Positions 10,029 to 18,448 of a DNA stretch of 64,000 nucleotides are shown here, one piece after another. Source of the DNA: Bradyrhizobium sp. 139 (GTDB taxonomy: Bacteria > Pseudomonadota > Alphaproteobacteria > Rhizobiales > Xanthobacteraceae); the NCBI RefSeq assembly GCF_023074175.1, contig NZ_JADPKS010000008.1, positions 1 through 64,000 on the forward strand, in the 5' to 3' direction. A program made the translations under genes and the position numbers. Within the stretch, counting starts at the first letter, position 1, and each line of letters starts with the position of its first letter. The notes beneath the pieces were generated by a model. That model searched no databases. It was not told the origin of the DNA and worked only from the letters and a program-made list of their open reading frames with translations.

Positions 10029-10364
10029 ATGCTATGGCCATGCGGCATGCTTATGGCGGGAGCCATCGCAATGTTGGCGCTGTTCAGTCTTCTCACGACG
10101 CTGCCCGCGGTGCTGGCGCTCCATCTGCTCGAGCCGGAACTCGTCTTGCCGGGGTTCAGCGTCCTGCTTTTCGTCGAGGCTGGCTTCGCCGTGATCGCGG
10201 CACGCTTGATTCACATTCCCGACAATGCGGACAACATCACCCTGTGGGATCTTGCAGGCGGCTTCACCCTCATCGGATGCGCCGCCATAGTTTTCGGCGA
10301 GCCGGATCAGGCCGCTCTGTTTCTGACGGAACAGGGCGGCCCGCGGCCAGAAACGCGGCCGTAA
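10029..10364 (+). CDS. Small membrane protein of unknown function
   Basis: 111 aa if the first ATG is used; ATGs at 10047 and 10053 are equally possible and none has a clear ribosome binding site. It has three hydrophobic segments: AIAMLALFSLLTTLPAVLALHLL, then LVLPGFSVLLFVEAGFAVIA, and near the C-terminus FTLIGCAAIVFG. The loop before the last segment is polar (HIPDNADNITLWDLAG). No known family was recognised. It is divergent from the SDR gene and convergent with the RraA-family gene, whose stop is 16 bp away. It reads as a real gene because of its helix periodicity and position. Confidence 0.6.
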   Translation: MLWPCGMLMAGAIAMLALFSLLTTLPAVLALHLLEPELVLPGFSVLLFVEAGFAVIAARLIHIPDNADNITLWDLAGGFTLIGCAAIVFGEPDQAALFLTEQGGPRPETRP

Positions 10365-10380
10365 GTCGTTCAGTCGCGCG

Positions 10381-11100
10381 TTAGTGAATCTCCGCCGAGC
10401 GCTTCAGCGCGGCCTTCAGCTTCTCCAGCGAGAAGTCGGGGCTGCGCGCGATCTCCAGGATCGGCGTCTCGCGGCGGCCGCAGAGTTCGGCGGCTTCCGG
10501 CAGTTTCGCAGCGATGTCGTGCGGGATCACGATGGCGCCGTGCTGGTCGGCATGGATCAGGTCGTCGGATTTCACGGTCATGCCGGCAACGCGCACCTCG
10601 CCGCCAAAGCTTTCCGCATGCACCCAGGCATGCGACGGGCCGATCGAGCCGGCCAGCGCCTGGAAGCCCGGGGCCCATTGCGGGATGTCGCGGATCGAGC
10701 CGTCGGTGATGACGCCGAGGCAGCCGAGCGCCTTGTGCACGTTGCTCTGCACTTCGCCCCAGAACGCGCCGTAGCCGACATCGGGCCCGTCGATGTCCTG
10801 GATCACCGAGATGCGCGGACCGTGGCCGGTGCCGACATATTCGTAATATTCGATGCGGCGCTTCGACTGCTCCTCCGCTGGAAGCGAGGACTTCAGCACC
10901 GAGCGGATCGCAACCGTGCGGGCATAGCCGACGATCGGCGGCAGGTCGGGAAACGGACAGACCAGCTGCTTGGTTGTGTAACCGATCAACCGGCGCTCGG
11001 GCGCCACGATCTCCATGGCATTGCAGATCGTCGGCGTGTCATAGCGGCCCAGCGCTTCGAGGACGGAAGCTGGCAGCGGTCCGGTCACGGTATCAGTCAC
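10381..11100 (-). CDS. RraA-family protein (HMG/4-hydroxy-4-methyl-2-oxoglutarate aldolase or RNase E inhibitor-like fold)
   Basis: 239 aa. The RraA/DlpA fold is recognised by DTPTICNAME near residue 21, a conserved GAFWGEV (residues 112-118), and the aldolase-type signature GVITDGSIRDIPQ, in which the Arg-Asp pair binds the metal-substrate complex in class II pyruvate aldolases of this fold. ADQHGAIVIPHDIA follows. Bacterial members of this length next to metabolic genes are more often aldolases or of unknown function than RNase regulators, so the RraA name should not be read as a role. It is a single gene, with 123 bp before the next minus-strand stop. Confidence 0.82.
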   Translation of the reverse strand: MTDTVTGPLPASVLEALGRYDTPTICNAMEIVAPERRLIGYTTKQLVCPFPDLPPIVGYARTVAIRSVLKSSLPAEEQSKRRIEYYEYVGTGHGPRISVIQDIDGPDVGYGAFWGEVQSNVHKALGCLGVITDGSIRDIPQWAPGFQALAGSIGPSHAWVHAESFGGEVRVAGMTVKSDDLIHADQHGAIVIPHDIAAKLPEAAELCGRRETPILEIARSPDFSLEKLKAALKRSAEIH

Positions 11101-11223
11101 GGCGTTCTCTCCCAGATTGGCGGCCGCTGTTGTCGCGATGCGGCCGGCAGAGGGCGATATAGCCGAGATCGGGCCTCAACCCAACTCGGGAAGCCCTCAT
11201 GGCAGATATCCGCGAGCTGCCGT

Positions 11224-12105
11224 TCAGTGCAGCCGGTCGGGCCGGTCGTCCTGCGCCGGCTCCGACATATTCGCCGCCAACGTCGGCGACGACGACGGTT
11301 GCATGACCCCGCCTCCCGACGGCGCTGCGGCCTCGATCGCGCGCCCCTGGTCGCGATAGGATTTGTAGCCGAGCGGCAGGCCCAGCAGATACAGCACCGT
11401 GCCGATCGACAGCACGTGCCAGGGATAGGCGATCAGGAGCGCGATGAAGACGATCACCGCGACGAACGCCGGCAGCACCAGCTCGGGCGGCACGCGCATG
11501 CGCTTGGTTTTGCCGGAGAACACCGGCAGGCGCGAGACCATCAGGAAGGCGATCAAGAGCGTATAGGCCGCGGTCACCGTCGCGGGCAGCCGTCCGAGAT
11601 CGAGAAAGGCGATATAGATCGGCAGCAGCACAGTGATCGCGCCGGCGGGCGCCGGCACGCCGGTGAAGAAATTGGCGGCGAAGGCCGGCTTGTTCGGATC
11701 GTCCATGGTGGCGTTGAAGCGTGCGAGGCGCAGCCCGCCGGAGATCGCGAACACCATGGCGGCGATCCAGCCGGCATTTCCGAGCTCGTGCAACTGCCAG
11801 AAATACAACATCAGGCCGGGCGCGACGCCGAAATTGACGAAATCGGCGAGGCTGTCGAGCTCGGCGCCGAATTTGGACTGGCCCTTGATCATGCGCGCGA
11901 TACGGCCGTCGATGCCATCCAGCGCGGCTGCGAACACGATGGCGTAGACCGCGAGCGACATCCGCCCCTCGATCGACAGCCGGATCGATGTCAGGCCGGC
12001 GCAGATCGCCAGCAGCGTGATGACGTTGGGCACCAGCATGCGCACCGGGATCGGGCGGAACCGCCGGCGGCGTACGTCAGGATCTTTGAAATCGTAGGGG
12101 GTCAT
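11224..12105 (-). CDS. pssA: CDP-diacylglycerol-serine O-phosphatidyltransferase
   Basis: 293 aa inner-membrane enzyme making phosphatidylserine from CDP-diacylglycerol and serine. The CDP-alcohol phosphotransferase signature is intact: Asp63 and Asp66 with GR-x-AR, then Gly80, Asp84 and Asp88 (DGIDGRIAR and ELDSLADF). About seven or eight hydrophobic segments follow. The N-terminus RRRRFRPIPVRMLVPNVIT and the C-terminal tail rich in Ala/Ser are as in rhizobial type II Pss. It is 79 bp downstream of psd on the same strand, so the two steps to phosphatidylethanolamine are probably co-transcribed. Confidence 0.93.
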   Translation of the reverse strand: MTPYDFKDPDVRRRRFRPIPVRMLVPNVITLLAICAGLTSIRLSIEGRMSLAVYAIVFAAALDGIDGRIARMIKGQSKFGAELDSLADFVNFGVAPGLMLYFWQLHELGNAGWIAAMVFAISGGLRLARFNATMDDPNKPAFAANFFTGVPAPAGAITVLLPIYIAFLDLGRLPATVTAAYTLLIAFLMVSRLPVFSGKTKRMRVPPELVLPAFVAVIVFIALLIAYPWHVLSIGTVLYLLGLPLGYKSYRDQGRAIEAAAPSGGGVMQPSSSPTLAANMSEPAQDDRPDRLH

Positions 12106-12184
12106 GGCTTACCTCAACCGAAATATAGCAAGCCGCGTTCCCCTCCGCCATTGCGGCGGAAGGCCCTCATGCACCGACTAATGG

Positions 12185-12883
12185 TTAATTGGTGCGGTAG
12201 GCGCGGCTCGGGTCGTCCCCGGAGAGATCGGCCAAAATCGTCTCGCCGGCGATCGCGGTCTGCCCTTCCGACACCAGCGCCTTGGTGCCCAATGGCAGAT
12301 AGACGTCGAGGCGCGAGCCGAAGCGGATCAGGCCGAACCGCTCGCCCGCCCCGATCGCCTGGCCTTCCCTGACGAAGCAGACGATGCGCTTGGCGACGAG
12401 CCCTGCGATCTGGATCACGCCGATCCGCGCCGTCGGCGTCGTGATCACGAGCGAGTTGCGCTCATTGTCCTCGCTCGCCTTGTCGAGCTCGGCGTTGATG
12501 AACAGGCCCGGCCGGTAGGCGATGCGGTCCACCCTGCCCGCGATCGGGCTGCGGTTCACGTGGCAGTTGAACACGCTCATGAACACCGAAATGCGCGGCA
12601 GCGGCCGGTCGCCGAGCCCGAGCTCGGCCGGCGGCAGCGCCATGGTGATCATCGAGACGCGGCCGTCGGCCGGCGACACCACGAGCCCCTCGCGCACCGG
12701 CGTCACCCTGACTGGATCGCGGAAGAACAGCGCGCACCACACGGTCAGGATCGTACCGATCCACCCCAAAGGCGACCATAGCCAGAACAGGATGAGGCTT
12801 GCCAGCGCAAAGCCGCCGATGAAGGGATAGCCCTCCTTGTGGATCGGCGGGATCTGACGCTGGATCGAATCGAGAATGGACAT
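12185..12883 (-). CDS. psd: Phosphatidylserine decarboxylase proenzyme
   Basis: 232 aa, the short bacterial Psd form. One or two N-terminal hydrophobic segments (residues 22-55) precede the core. PADGRV, the [12 protein letters not shown] stretch and [11 protein letters not shown] are visible; Gly189-Ser190 is the expected self-cleavage site that generates the pyruvoyl group from Ser190. It converts phosphatidylserine to phosphatidylethanolamine at the membrane. It is first of the psd-pssA pair. Confidence 0.94.
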   Translation of the reverse strand: MSILDSIQRQIPPIHKEGYPFIGGFALASLILFWLWSPLGWIGTILTVWCALFFRDPVRVTPVREGLVVSPADGRVSMITMALPPAELGLGDRPLPRISVFMSVFNCHVNRSPIAGRVDRIAYRPGLFINAELDKASEDNERNSLVITTPTARIGVIQIAGLVAKRIVCFVREGQAIGAGERFGLIRFGSRLDVYLPLGTKALVSEGQTAIAGETILADLSGDDPSRAYRTN

Positions 12884-12967
12884 CGCTATCTGCCGCTCAG
12901 GGGTTGATGGCGCGGGTCGTCTCGCGCGGTGGAGTTGTTTAGGCCAGAGTTGGGACCGGAGACAAGG

Positions 12968-14926
12968 TCACTCCGCGGCCGCGGGCGCCGTGAGGGCGTC
13001 GTCGACCCGCGGCGGCTCCCGGTTCGGCGCCTCGCTGCTGTCGGCTATCCTGGCCAGTTTCTCGCGCGCGGCCTCTGCCTCGCGCTGCCTGTTCCACATG
13101 CTGGCATAGAGACCGCCCTGCGCGAGCAGGTCTGCGTGAGTGCCGCGCTCGGCGATGCGGCCCTGGTCCAGCACGATGATCTCGTCGGCGCCGATGATGG
13201 TCGAGAGCCGGTGCGCGATCACCAGCGAGGTGCGGTTTTTCGCCACGCGGTCGAGCGCACCCTGGATCTCGTGCTCGGTGTGGGTGTCGAGCGCCGAGGT
13301 GGCCTCGTCCAGCACCAGGATCGGCGGCGCCTTCAACACCGTGCGCGCGATCGCGACGCGCTGCTTCTCGCCCCCCGACAGCTTCAAGCCGCGCTCGCCG
13401 ACCTGGGTCTCATAGCCCATCGGCGCCATGCGGATGAAATGGTCGATCTGCGCCAGCCGCGCCGCCTCCTCGACGTCAGCATCGCTGGCGTCCCAGCGGC
13501 CGTAGCGGATGTTGTAGCGGATGGTGTCATTGAACAGCACGGTGTCCTGCGGCACCATGCCGATCGAGGCACGCAGCGAGCTCTGGGTGACGTTGCGGAT
13601 GTCCTGGCCGTCGATCGAAATCTTTCCGCCGGAGATGTCATAAAGGCGGAACAGAAGCCGTGAGATGGTCGACTTGCCGGCCCCGGAGGGCCCGACGATC
13701 GCGACCGTCTTGCCGGCCGGCACCTCGAAGCTGATGCCCTTGAGGATCGGCCGCGCCGGCTCATAGGCAAAGCGCACGTTCTCGAAGCATACCGTACCGG
13801 CGGAGACGACCAGCGGCTTCGCATCGGGGCCGTCCTTGATCTCGGCCTCGCGTCCCAGCACGTTGAACATCTTCTCGATGTCGATGATCGCCTGCTTGAT
13901 CTCGCGATAGACCATACCCATGAAATTCAGCGGCTGGTAGAGCTGGATCATCATCGCGTTGACCAGCACGAAATCGCCGACCGTGTTGGTGCCGTTGCGC
14001 ACGCCGATCGCGCACATCAGCATGGTCGCGGTGAGCCCGAGCGTGAAGATCACGGCTTGACCGGTGTTGAGCACGGCAAGCGAAGTATAGGCCTGGACGC
14101 TCGACTCCTCGTAGCGCGCGACCGAGCGGTCGTAGCGCTGCGCTTCGCGCGCCTCGGCACTGAAATATTTGACGGTTTCGTAGTTGAGCAGCGAGTCGAT
14201 CGCCTTGGTGTTCGCCTCGGTGTCGGAATCGTTCATCTTGCGGCGGATGCCGATCCGCCACTCTGTCGCGACATAGGTGTAGTACATGTAGACCGCGACG
14301 GTGATCAGGGTCGCGAGCACGTAGCGCCAGTCGAACTGCCACAGCAGCACCGCAATCAACAGCGAGACCTCGACGATGGTCGGGATCAGCTGGAGGATCA
14401 CCATGCGCACGATGACCTCGATGCCCTCGCGGCCACGCTCGAGCACACGCGTCAGGCCGCCGGTCTTGCGCTCGAGATGAAAGCGCAGCGAGAGTTCATG
14501 CATGTGGATGAAGGTGATGGTGGCGAGCTTGCGCACCGCATGCATGGCCACGCGCGCGAAGATGCCGTCGCGCCATTGCGTCAGCACCGCCATCACGATG
14601 CGCATCACGCCGTAGCTTGCGGTCAGCAGCAATGGCGACGCGATCACCCAGAGCTGCCAGTTGTCCGCCTGCACCGGCGCGGTGTTGGCGCCGGTCAGCG
14701 CGTCGGTTGCCCATTTGAAGCTGAACGGCACCGTCAGCGTGATCAGCTTGGCGGCCAGCAGCAGCACCATCGACCAGACCACGCGCATCTTCAGGTCGAA
14801 GCGGTCGCCCGGCCAGATATAGGGCCACAGATGCGCCAGAGTGCCCATCAGCGTGGCCCGCTCCAGCGGTCCGCCGGCAGGATCAGGAACGTCGGCGCCG
14901 TTGAACGATTGAGGTTGGTCCATCAA
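12968..14926 (-). CDS. Atm1-type ABC exporter (fused permease-ATPase half-transporter)
   Basis: 652 aa. Six membrane helices span residues 45-330; the ATPase follows, with Walker A GPSGAGKST (412-420), signature LSGGEKQRVAIAR, Walker B ILVLDEATSALD and the switch His in VIAHRLS. The stretch AIDSLLNYETVKYFSAE (about 242-258) is diagnostic for the Atm1/HMT1 group, which exports glutathione-bound or glutathione-persulfide compounds and protects against heavy metals. It should act as a homodimer in the inner membrane. It is probably monocistronic: psd begins 84 bp further down and 14927-15123 separates it from the divergent LOG gene. Confidence 0.92.
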   Translation of the reverse strand: MMDQPQSFNGADVPDPAGGPLERATLMGTLAHLWPYIWPGDRFDLKMRVVWSMVLLLAAKLITLTVPFSFKWATDALTGANTAPVQADNWQLWVIASPLLLTASYGVMRIVMAVLTQWRDGIFARVAMHAVRKLATITFIHMHELSLRFHLERKTGGLTRVLERGREGIEVIVRMVILQLIPTIVEVSLLIAVLLWQFDWRYVLATLITVAVYMYYTYVATEWRIGIRRKMNDSDTEANTKAIDSLLNYETVKYFSAEAREAQRYDRSVARYEESSVQAYTSLAVLNTGQAVIFTLGLTATMLMCAIGVRNGTNTVGDFVLVNAMMIQLYQPLNFMGMVYREIKQAIIDIEKMFNVLGREAEIKDGPDAKPLVVSAGTVCFENVRFAYEPARPILKGISFEVPAGKTVAIVGPSGAGKSTISRLLFRLYDISGGKISIDGQDIRNVTQSSLRASIGMVPQDTVLFNDTIRYNIRYGRWDASDADVEEAARLAQIDHFIRMAPMGYETQVGERGLKLSGGEKQRVAIARTVLKAPPILVLDEATSALDTHTEHEIQGALDRVAKNRTSLVIAHRLSTIIGADEIIVLDQGRIAERGTHADLLAQGGLYASMWNRQREAEAAREKLARIADSSEAPNREPPRVDDALTAPAAAE

Positions 14927-15123
14927 GAAACCTGAAGGCCCGCCGGATGCGGGCCGCGTTACGATTAACGATTTTCGCCCGTCATATAGAGACTTCCTGA
15001 TGCCAGCGCACCCCGCCAGATGGCGAATCTCGATTGTTTGTCGCTATTTACCGGTAGATTTCCGGGTGCTCCGAATCACCGATTGGGCTTGACGCCTCTT
15101 CGTTGCAATGCATCATGGCCCCA

Positions 15124-15729
15124 ATGAGCACGATCAAAACCGTCTGTGTCTATTGCGGCTCCGGCCCCGGAACCAATCCCCGCTTCATCGAAGGCGCCCA
15201 GGCGTTCGGCAAAGCGCTTGCCGAGAATAACGTCCGCCTGGTCTATGGCGGCGGCTCGCTCGGCCTGATGGGCGCGGTGGCGACTTCCGTGCTCGATCAC
15301 GGCGGCACCGTCACCGGCATCATCCCCGACTTCCTGCGGCTGCGCGAGAACGCGCTGACGCGCGTACAGGAGATGATCGTCACACCCGACATGCACGAGC
15401 GCAAGCGGCTGATGTTCGAACGCTCCGACGCCTTCGTGGCGCTGCCGGGCGGCGTCGGCACGCTGGAAGAGCTGGTCGAGCAACTGACCTGGAAGCAGCT
15501 CGGCCGTCACGCCAAGCCGGTGCTGCTCGCCAACATCGACAATTTCTGGGAGCCACTGTTCTCGCTGTTGTCGCATATGCGCCAGACCGAGTTCATCCGC
15601 GCCGGCCTCTCCGTCGACATCCTCAAGGCCGATCGGATCGAGGAGATTTTGCCGAAGCTGAAGGCGGCGGCGGCACAGATCGATGAGTCCGAGAAGAAGC
15701 TCGCCCCGGAAGTGGCACGCCGACTCTAA
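15124..15729 (+). CDS. LOG-family protein (TIGR00730, cytokinin riboside 5'-monophosphate phosphoribohydrolase)
   Basis: 201 aa Rossmann-fold protein. VCVYCGSGPG opens the domain, YGGGSLGLMGAVA forms the nucleotide loop, and LPGGVGTLEELVEQL is the PGGxGTxxE motif that defines LOG enzymes, which release cytokinin bases or act on AMP. MHERKRLMF is also conserved. Codons upstream include an ATG at 15115; no convincing ribosome binding site distinguishes the two. In a plant-associated bacterium it might contribute to cytokinin formation, but housekeeping nucleotide metabolism is equally likely. Confidence 0.88.
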   Translation: MSTIKTVCVYCGSGPGTNPRFIEGAQAFGKALAENNVRLVYGGGSLGLMGAVATSVLDHGGTVTGIIPDFLRLRENALTRVQEMIVTPDMHERKRLMFERSDAFVALPGGVGTLEELVEQLTWKQLGRHAKPVLLANIDNFWEPLFSLLSHMRQTEFIRAGLSVDILKADRIEEILPKLKAAAAQIDESEKKLAPEVARRL

Positions 15730-15733
15730 CCGC

Positions 15734-16111
15734 CTACTCCGCCGGAAACGTCACCGCCTCGATGCGGTTGCCGTCGGGATCGACGACGAAGGCCGCGTAA
15801 TAGCGCACACGATCGTGCGGGCGGATACCCGGCGCGCCGTCGCAGGCGCCGCCGGCGGACAGCGCTGCGGCATGAAATGCATCGACCTCGGCCGTCGTCT
15901 TCGCCCGCAGGCAGATATGCGCCCCGCTCTCCGGCGCCACGTGCGGCATGCCCTCGCGTAAGTTAATCCAGAACTCGGGATAGGCCTTGCCGAAGCCCAC
16001 CGTGCGCGGCCGGGTGACGAGGCGCGCGAGCCCGAGCGTGTCGAGAATTGCTTCGTAGAATTTTGCAGAGCGTTCGAGATCGCTGACGCCGACGGAGATG
16101 TGGTCGATCAT
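15734..16111 (-). CDS. VOC (glyoxalase/bleomycin-resistance) family protein
   Basis: 125 aa. The start at 16111 is fixed by GGAGGGG four bases upstream of the ATG; the longer open frame is a run-in from a repeat. MIDHISVGVSDLERSAKFYEA is the standard first beta-alpha unit, with His at residue 4 as a metal-ligand candidate; the end, AAFVVDPDGNRIEAVTF, carries the matching Glu. It lies tail-to-tail with the LOG gene, with 4 bp between the stops. No substrate can be assigned. Confidence 0.85.
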   Translation of the reverse strand: MIDHISVGVSDLERSAKFYEAILDTLGLARLVTRPRTVGFGKAYPEFWINLREGMPHVAPESGAHICLRAKTTAEVDAFHAAALSAGGACDGAPGIRPHDRVRYYAAFVVDPDGNRIEAVTFPAE

Positions 16112-16122
16112 TTCCCCTCCTT

Positions 16123-16202
16123 CGTCATTGCGAGCGAAGCGAATCAATCCAGACTGCGTCCGCGGAGAGACTCTGGATTGCTTTGCTTCGCTCGCAATAA
16201 CG
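16123..16202. repeat. Dispersed palindromic repeat (CGTCATTGCGAGCGAAGCG type)
   Basis: Two nearly complementary arms of about 31 bp, 16123-16153 and 16172-16202, flank an 18 bp loop. The left arm begins CGTCATTGCGAGCGAAGCG and the right arm ends GCTTCGCTCGCAATAACG. The same arm type occurs at 52032-52076 in this window. Such elements are abundant between genes in Bradyrhizobium and Rhodopseudomonas. This copy sits between the VOC gene's ribosome binding site and the cimA stop. Confidence 0.85.
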
Positions 16203-16224
16203 GTGTTTGTGGCGCCGCCGTCGC

Positions 16225-17823
16225 CTACGCCGGCGCGCCCGACTTCACGAGCTTGTAGATCACCGAATCCATCAGCGCCTGGAACGAGGCGTCAATGATG
16301 TTGGGGGAGACGCCGACCGTGGTCCAGCTGTCGCCATTCTCGTCCTCGCTCTCGATCAAAACGCGCGTGACCGCGCCGGTGCCGCCGTTGAGGATACGGA
16401 CGCGGTAGTCGATCAGCGTCAAGCCCTCGATGTACTTCTGGTACTTGCCGAGGTCCTTGCGAAGCGCGACGTCGAGTGCGTTGACGGGGCCATTGCCTTC
16501 GGCGGCCGAGATCAGATGCTCGCCGGCGACGTCGACCTTCACGACGGCTAGCGCGACGGTGACGCGCTCGCCGTGCGAATTGTAGCGTTGCTCGACATTG
16601 ACGTCGAACTGCTCGACCTCGAAATAATGCGGCACCTTGCCGAGTGTGCGGCGCGCCAATAGCTCGAACGAGGCATCGGCGGATTCATAGGCGTAGCCTT
16701 GCGCCTCGCGCTCCTTCAACTCCTCGACCAGCCGCGTCAGCTTCGGATCGCTCTTCTCATAGACGATGCCGGCGCGGTCGAGTTCGGCGATGACGTTGGA
16801 GCGGCCGGCCTGATCGGACACCAGCACCTTGCGGTGATTGCCGACCAACTCCGGCAATACGTGCTCATAGGTCTGCGGATCCTTCAGCACCGCGGAAGCA
16901 TGAATGCCGGTCTTGGTGACGAAGGCGCTTTCGCCGACATAGGCTGCATGCCGGTTCGGCACGCGGTTGAGCATGTCGTCGAGCGTGCGCGAGACTTTGA
17001 CCAGGGTCGCCAGCTTCTCCGCCGTGACGCCGATCTCGAAGGCGTCGGCAAAGCCGCTCTTCAGCTTCAAGGTCGGGATCAGCGAGCAGAGATTGGCGTT
17101 GCCGCAGCGCTCGCCGAGGCCGTTCAGCGTGCCCTGGATCTGCCGCGCACCGGCGCGCACCGCCGCGAGCGAATTCGCCACCGCCTGCTCGGTGTCGTTA
17201 TGGGCGTGGATGCCGAGATGATCGCCGGGAATGTGTTTTGTGACCTCGGTGACGATGGCTTGGACCTCGTTCGGCATGGTGCCGCCATTGGTGTCGCACA
17301 GTACCACCCAGCGCGCACCGGCCTGATAGGCGGCCTTGGCGCAGGCGAGCGCGAAGCTGGCATCCTCCTTGTAGCCGTCGAAAAAGTGCTCGCAGTCGAG
17401 CATGACCTCGCGGCCGGCGGCCTTTGCCGCGGCCACGCTGTCTCGGATCGAGGCGAGGTTTTCTTCCTTTGTCGTCTCCAGTGCGACGCGCACCTGATAG
17501 GCCGAGGACTTTGCCACGAAGCAGATCGCATCCGCCTTCGCCTCCAGCAGCCCGGCGACGCCGGGATCGTTGGAGACCGATCGCCCTGCCCGCCGTGTCA
17601 TGCCGAACGCAGTGAACCGTGCATGGGTCAGCTTGGGCTTGGTCGCGAAAAACTCGGTGTCGGCCGGATTGGCGCCGGGATAGCCGCCTTCGACATAGTC
17701 GATGCCGAGATCGTCGAGCATCGACGCGATGACTTGCTTGTCGGCCAGCGTGAAATCGACGCCATTGGTCTGCGCCCCGTCGCGCAGCGTGGTGTCGAAC
17801 AGATACAGACGCTCTTTGCTCAT
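16225..17823 (-). CDS. cimA: Citramalate synthase (CimA/LeuA-like, HMGL family)
   Basis: 532 aa. FDTTLRDGAQTNG near the N-terminus is the HMGL-like TIM-barrel signature; LGIHAHNDTEQAVANS supplies the metal-binding His pair; GTLNGLGERCGNANL and KTGIHASAVL follow. The last 120 residues form a LeuA-type allosteric dimer domain (NGPVNALDVALRK, NGGTGAVTRV). This arrangement fits (R)-citramalate synthase, which condenses pyruvate and acetyl-CoA for threonine-independent isoleucine synthesis, more than isopropylmalate synthase. The start ATG overlaps the GNAT stop (ATGA, 17820-17823), so the two are translationally coupled. Confidence 0.9.
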   Translation of the reverse strand: MSKERLYLFDTTLRDGAQTNGVDFTLADKQVIASMLDDLGIDYVEGGYPGANPADTEFFATKPKLTHARFTAFGMTRRAGRSVSNDPGVAGLLEAKADAICFVAKSSAYQVRVALETTKEENLASIRDSVAAAKAAGREVMLDCEHFFDGYKEDASFALACAKAAYQAGARWVVLCDTNGGTMPNEVQAIVTEVTKHIPGDHLGIHAHNDTEQAVANSLAAVRAGARQIQGTLNGLGERCGNANLCSLIPTLKLKSGFADAFEIGVTAEKLATLVKVSRTLDDMLNRVPNRHAAYVGESAFVTKTGIHASAVLKDPQTYEHVLPELVGNHRKVLVSDQAGRSNVIAELDRAGIVYEKSDPKLTRLVEELKEREAQGYAYESADASFELLARRTLGKVPHYFEVEQFDVNVEQRYNSHGERVTVALAVVKVDVAGEHLISAAEGNGPVNALDVALRKDLGKYQKYIEGLTLIDYRVRILNGGTGAVTRVLIESEDENGDSWTTVGVSPNIIDASFQALMDSVIYKLVKSGAPA

Positions 17824-18329
17824 TGCAGCGCTCCCGACGCGGGTCCGGTGCCGAGCGTCTTCTGCATGGTCGTGTTGGCCAGCCACTCGTCGTTGACGGT
17901 GATGCTGTTGCGCTGCATGGCGACATAGCCGCGCTTTGCGAAAAAGCCCTGCGCGTTATCGCTGGCATCGACCGTCAGCTTGTCGGCGCCGCGGCCGCCC
18001 GCAAGCTTTTCCAGCGCATCGACGAGCATCGTCGCCAAGCCCTGCCCGGCCACGGCCGGATGCACATAGAGCATGCGGATATGGTCCTTGCCGCGCAGCG
18101 ACGCAAAGCCCACGGGTGATCCCTCGAGCGTCGCGATCAGCGTCAGGTCGGCCGCGAGCCGCTTGCCGAATTCTTCGTCCTCGGCCGCCGCCATCCAGGC
18201 CTGCTGCTGCGCCTCGCTGTAGTCGTCGCCGGTCAGTTCTTCGATGCTGGCCGTGAAGATCGCGGCGAGAACCGGCACGTCGTCCGGCAGGAAGGGCCGC
18301 AAGCCGGGCTTTGGCAAAGTCTGTCCCAT
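17820..18329 (-). CDS. GNAT-family N-acetyltransferase
   Basis: 169 aa. The GNAT core is visible as MLYVHPAVAGQGLATMLVDALE near residue 87, whose V-x-P-x-x-x-G-x-G-x-A/G pattern is the acetyl-CoA binding loop. A preceding strand reads PVGFASLRG, and the end GFFAKRGYVAMQRNSITV is motif B-like. The start at 18329 was chosen from the first domain strand. The stop overlaps the cimA start by four bases. Substrate unknown; similar proteins are often annotated PhnO/YafP-like. Confidence 0.85.
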   Translation of the reverse strand: MGQTLPKPGLRPFLPDDVPVLAAIFTASIEELTGDDYSEAQQQAWMAAAEDEEFGKRLAADLTLIATLEGSPVGFASLRGKDHIRMLYVHPAVAGQGLATMLVDALEKLAGGRGADKLTVDASDNAQGFFAKRGYVAMQRNSITVNDEWLANTTMQKTLGTGPASGALQ

Positions 18330-18334
18330 CGTCT

Positions 18335-18448
18335 TCACCACATCCCATAGAGTTTCAGCGCCAGCGCCACGGCAGCCGCGAGCAGCAGGATTTTTAGCGC
18401 AATGTAATAGAGCCAGTGCCGCGGAAAAGGCGTGTCCGGCCGCTTCAT
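18335..18448 (-). CDS. 37-residue single-pass membrane peptide
   Basis: A very short gene whose start ATG overlaps the cysS stop (ATGA at 18445-18448) and which has GGAGG eight bases upstream. It begins with basic residues ([12 protein letters not shown]), followed by a clean hydrophobic helix of about 18 residues ([18 protein letters not shown]) and a short GMW end. It ends 5 bp before the GNAT start. The overlap, the ribosome binding site and the helix together argue that it is translated. Function unknown. Confidence 0.68.
   Translation of the reverse strand: MKRPDTPFPRHWLYYIALKILLLAAAVALALKLYGMW

Noticed and set aside
10384..12372. 662-codon plus-strand open frame opposite the RraA-family and pssA genes
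   Set aside because: Antisense to pssA and the RraA-family gene, and it runs across their intergenic gap; composition is not protein-like.
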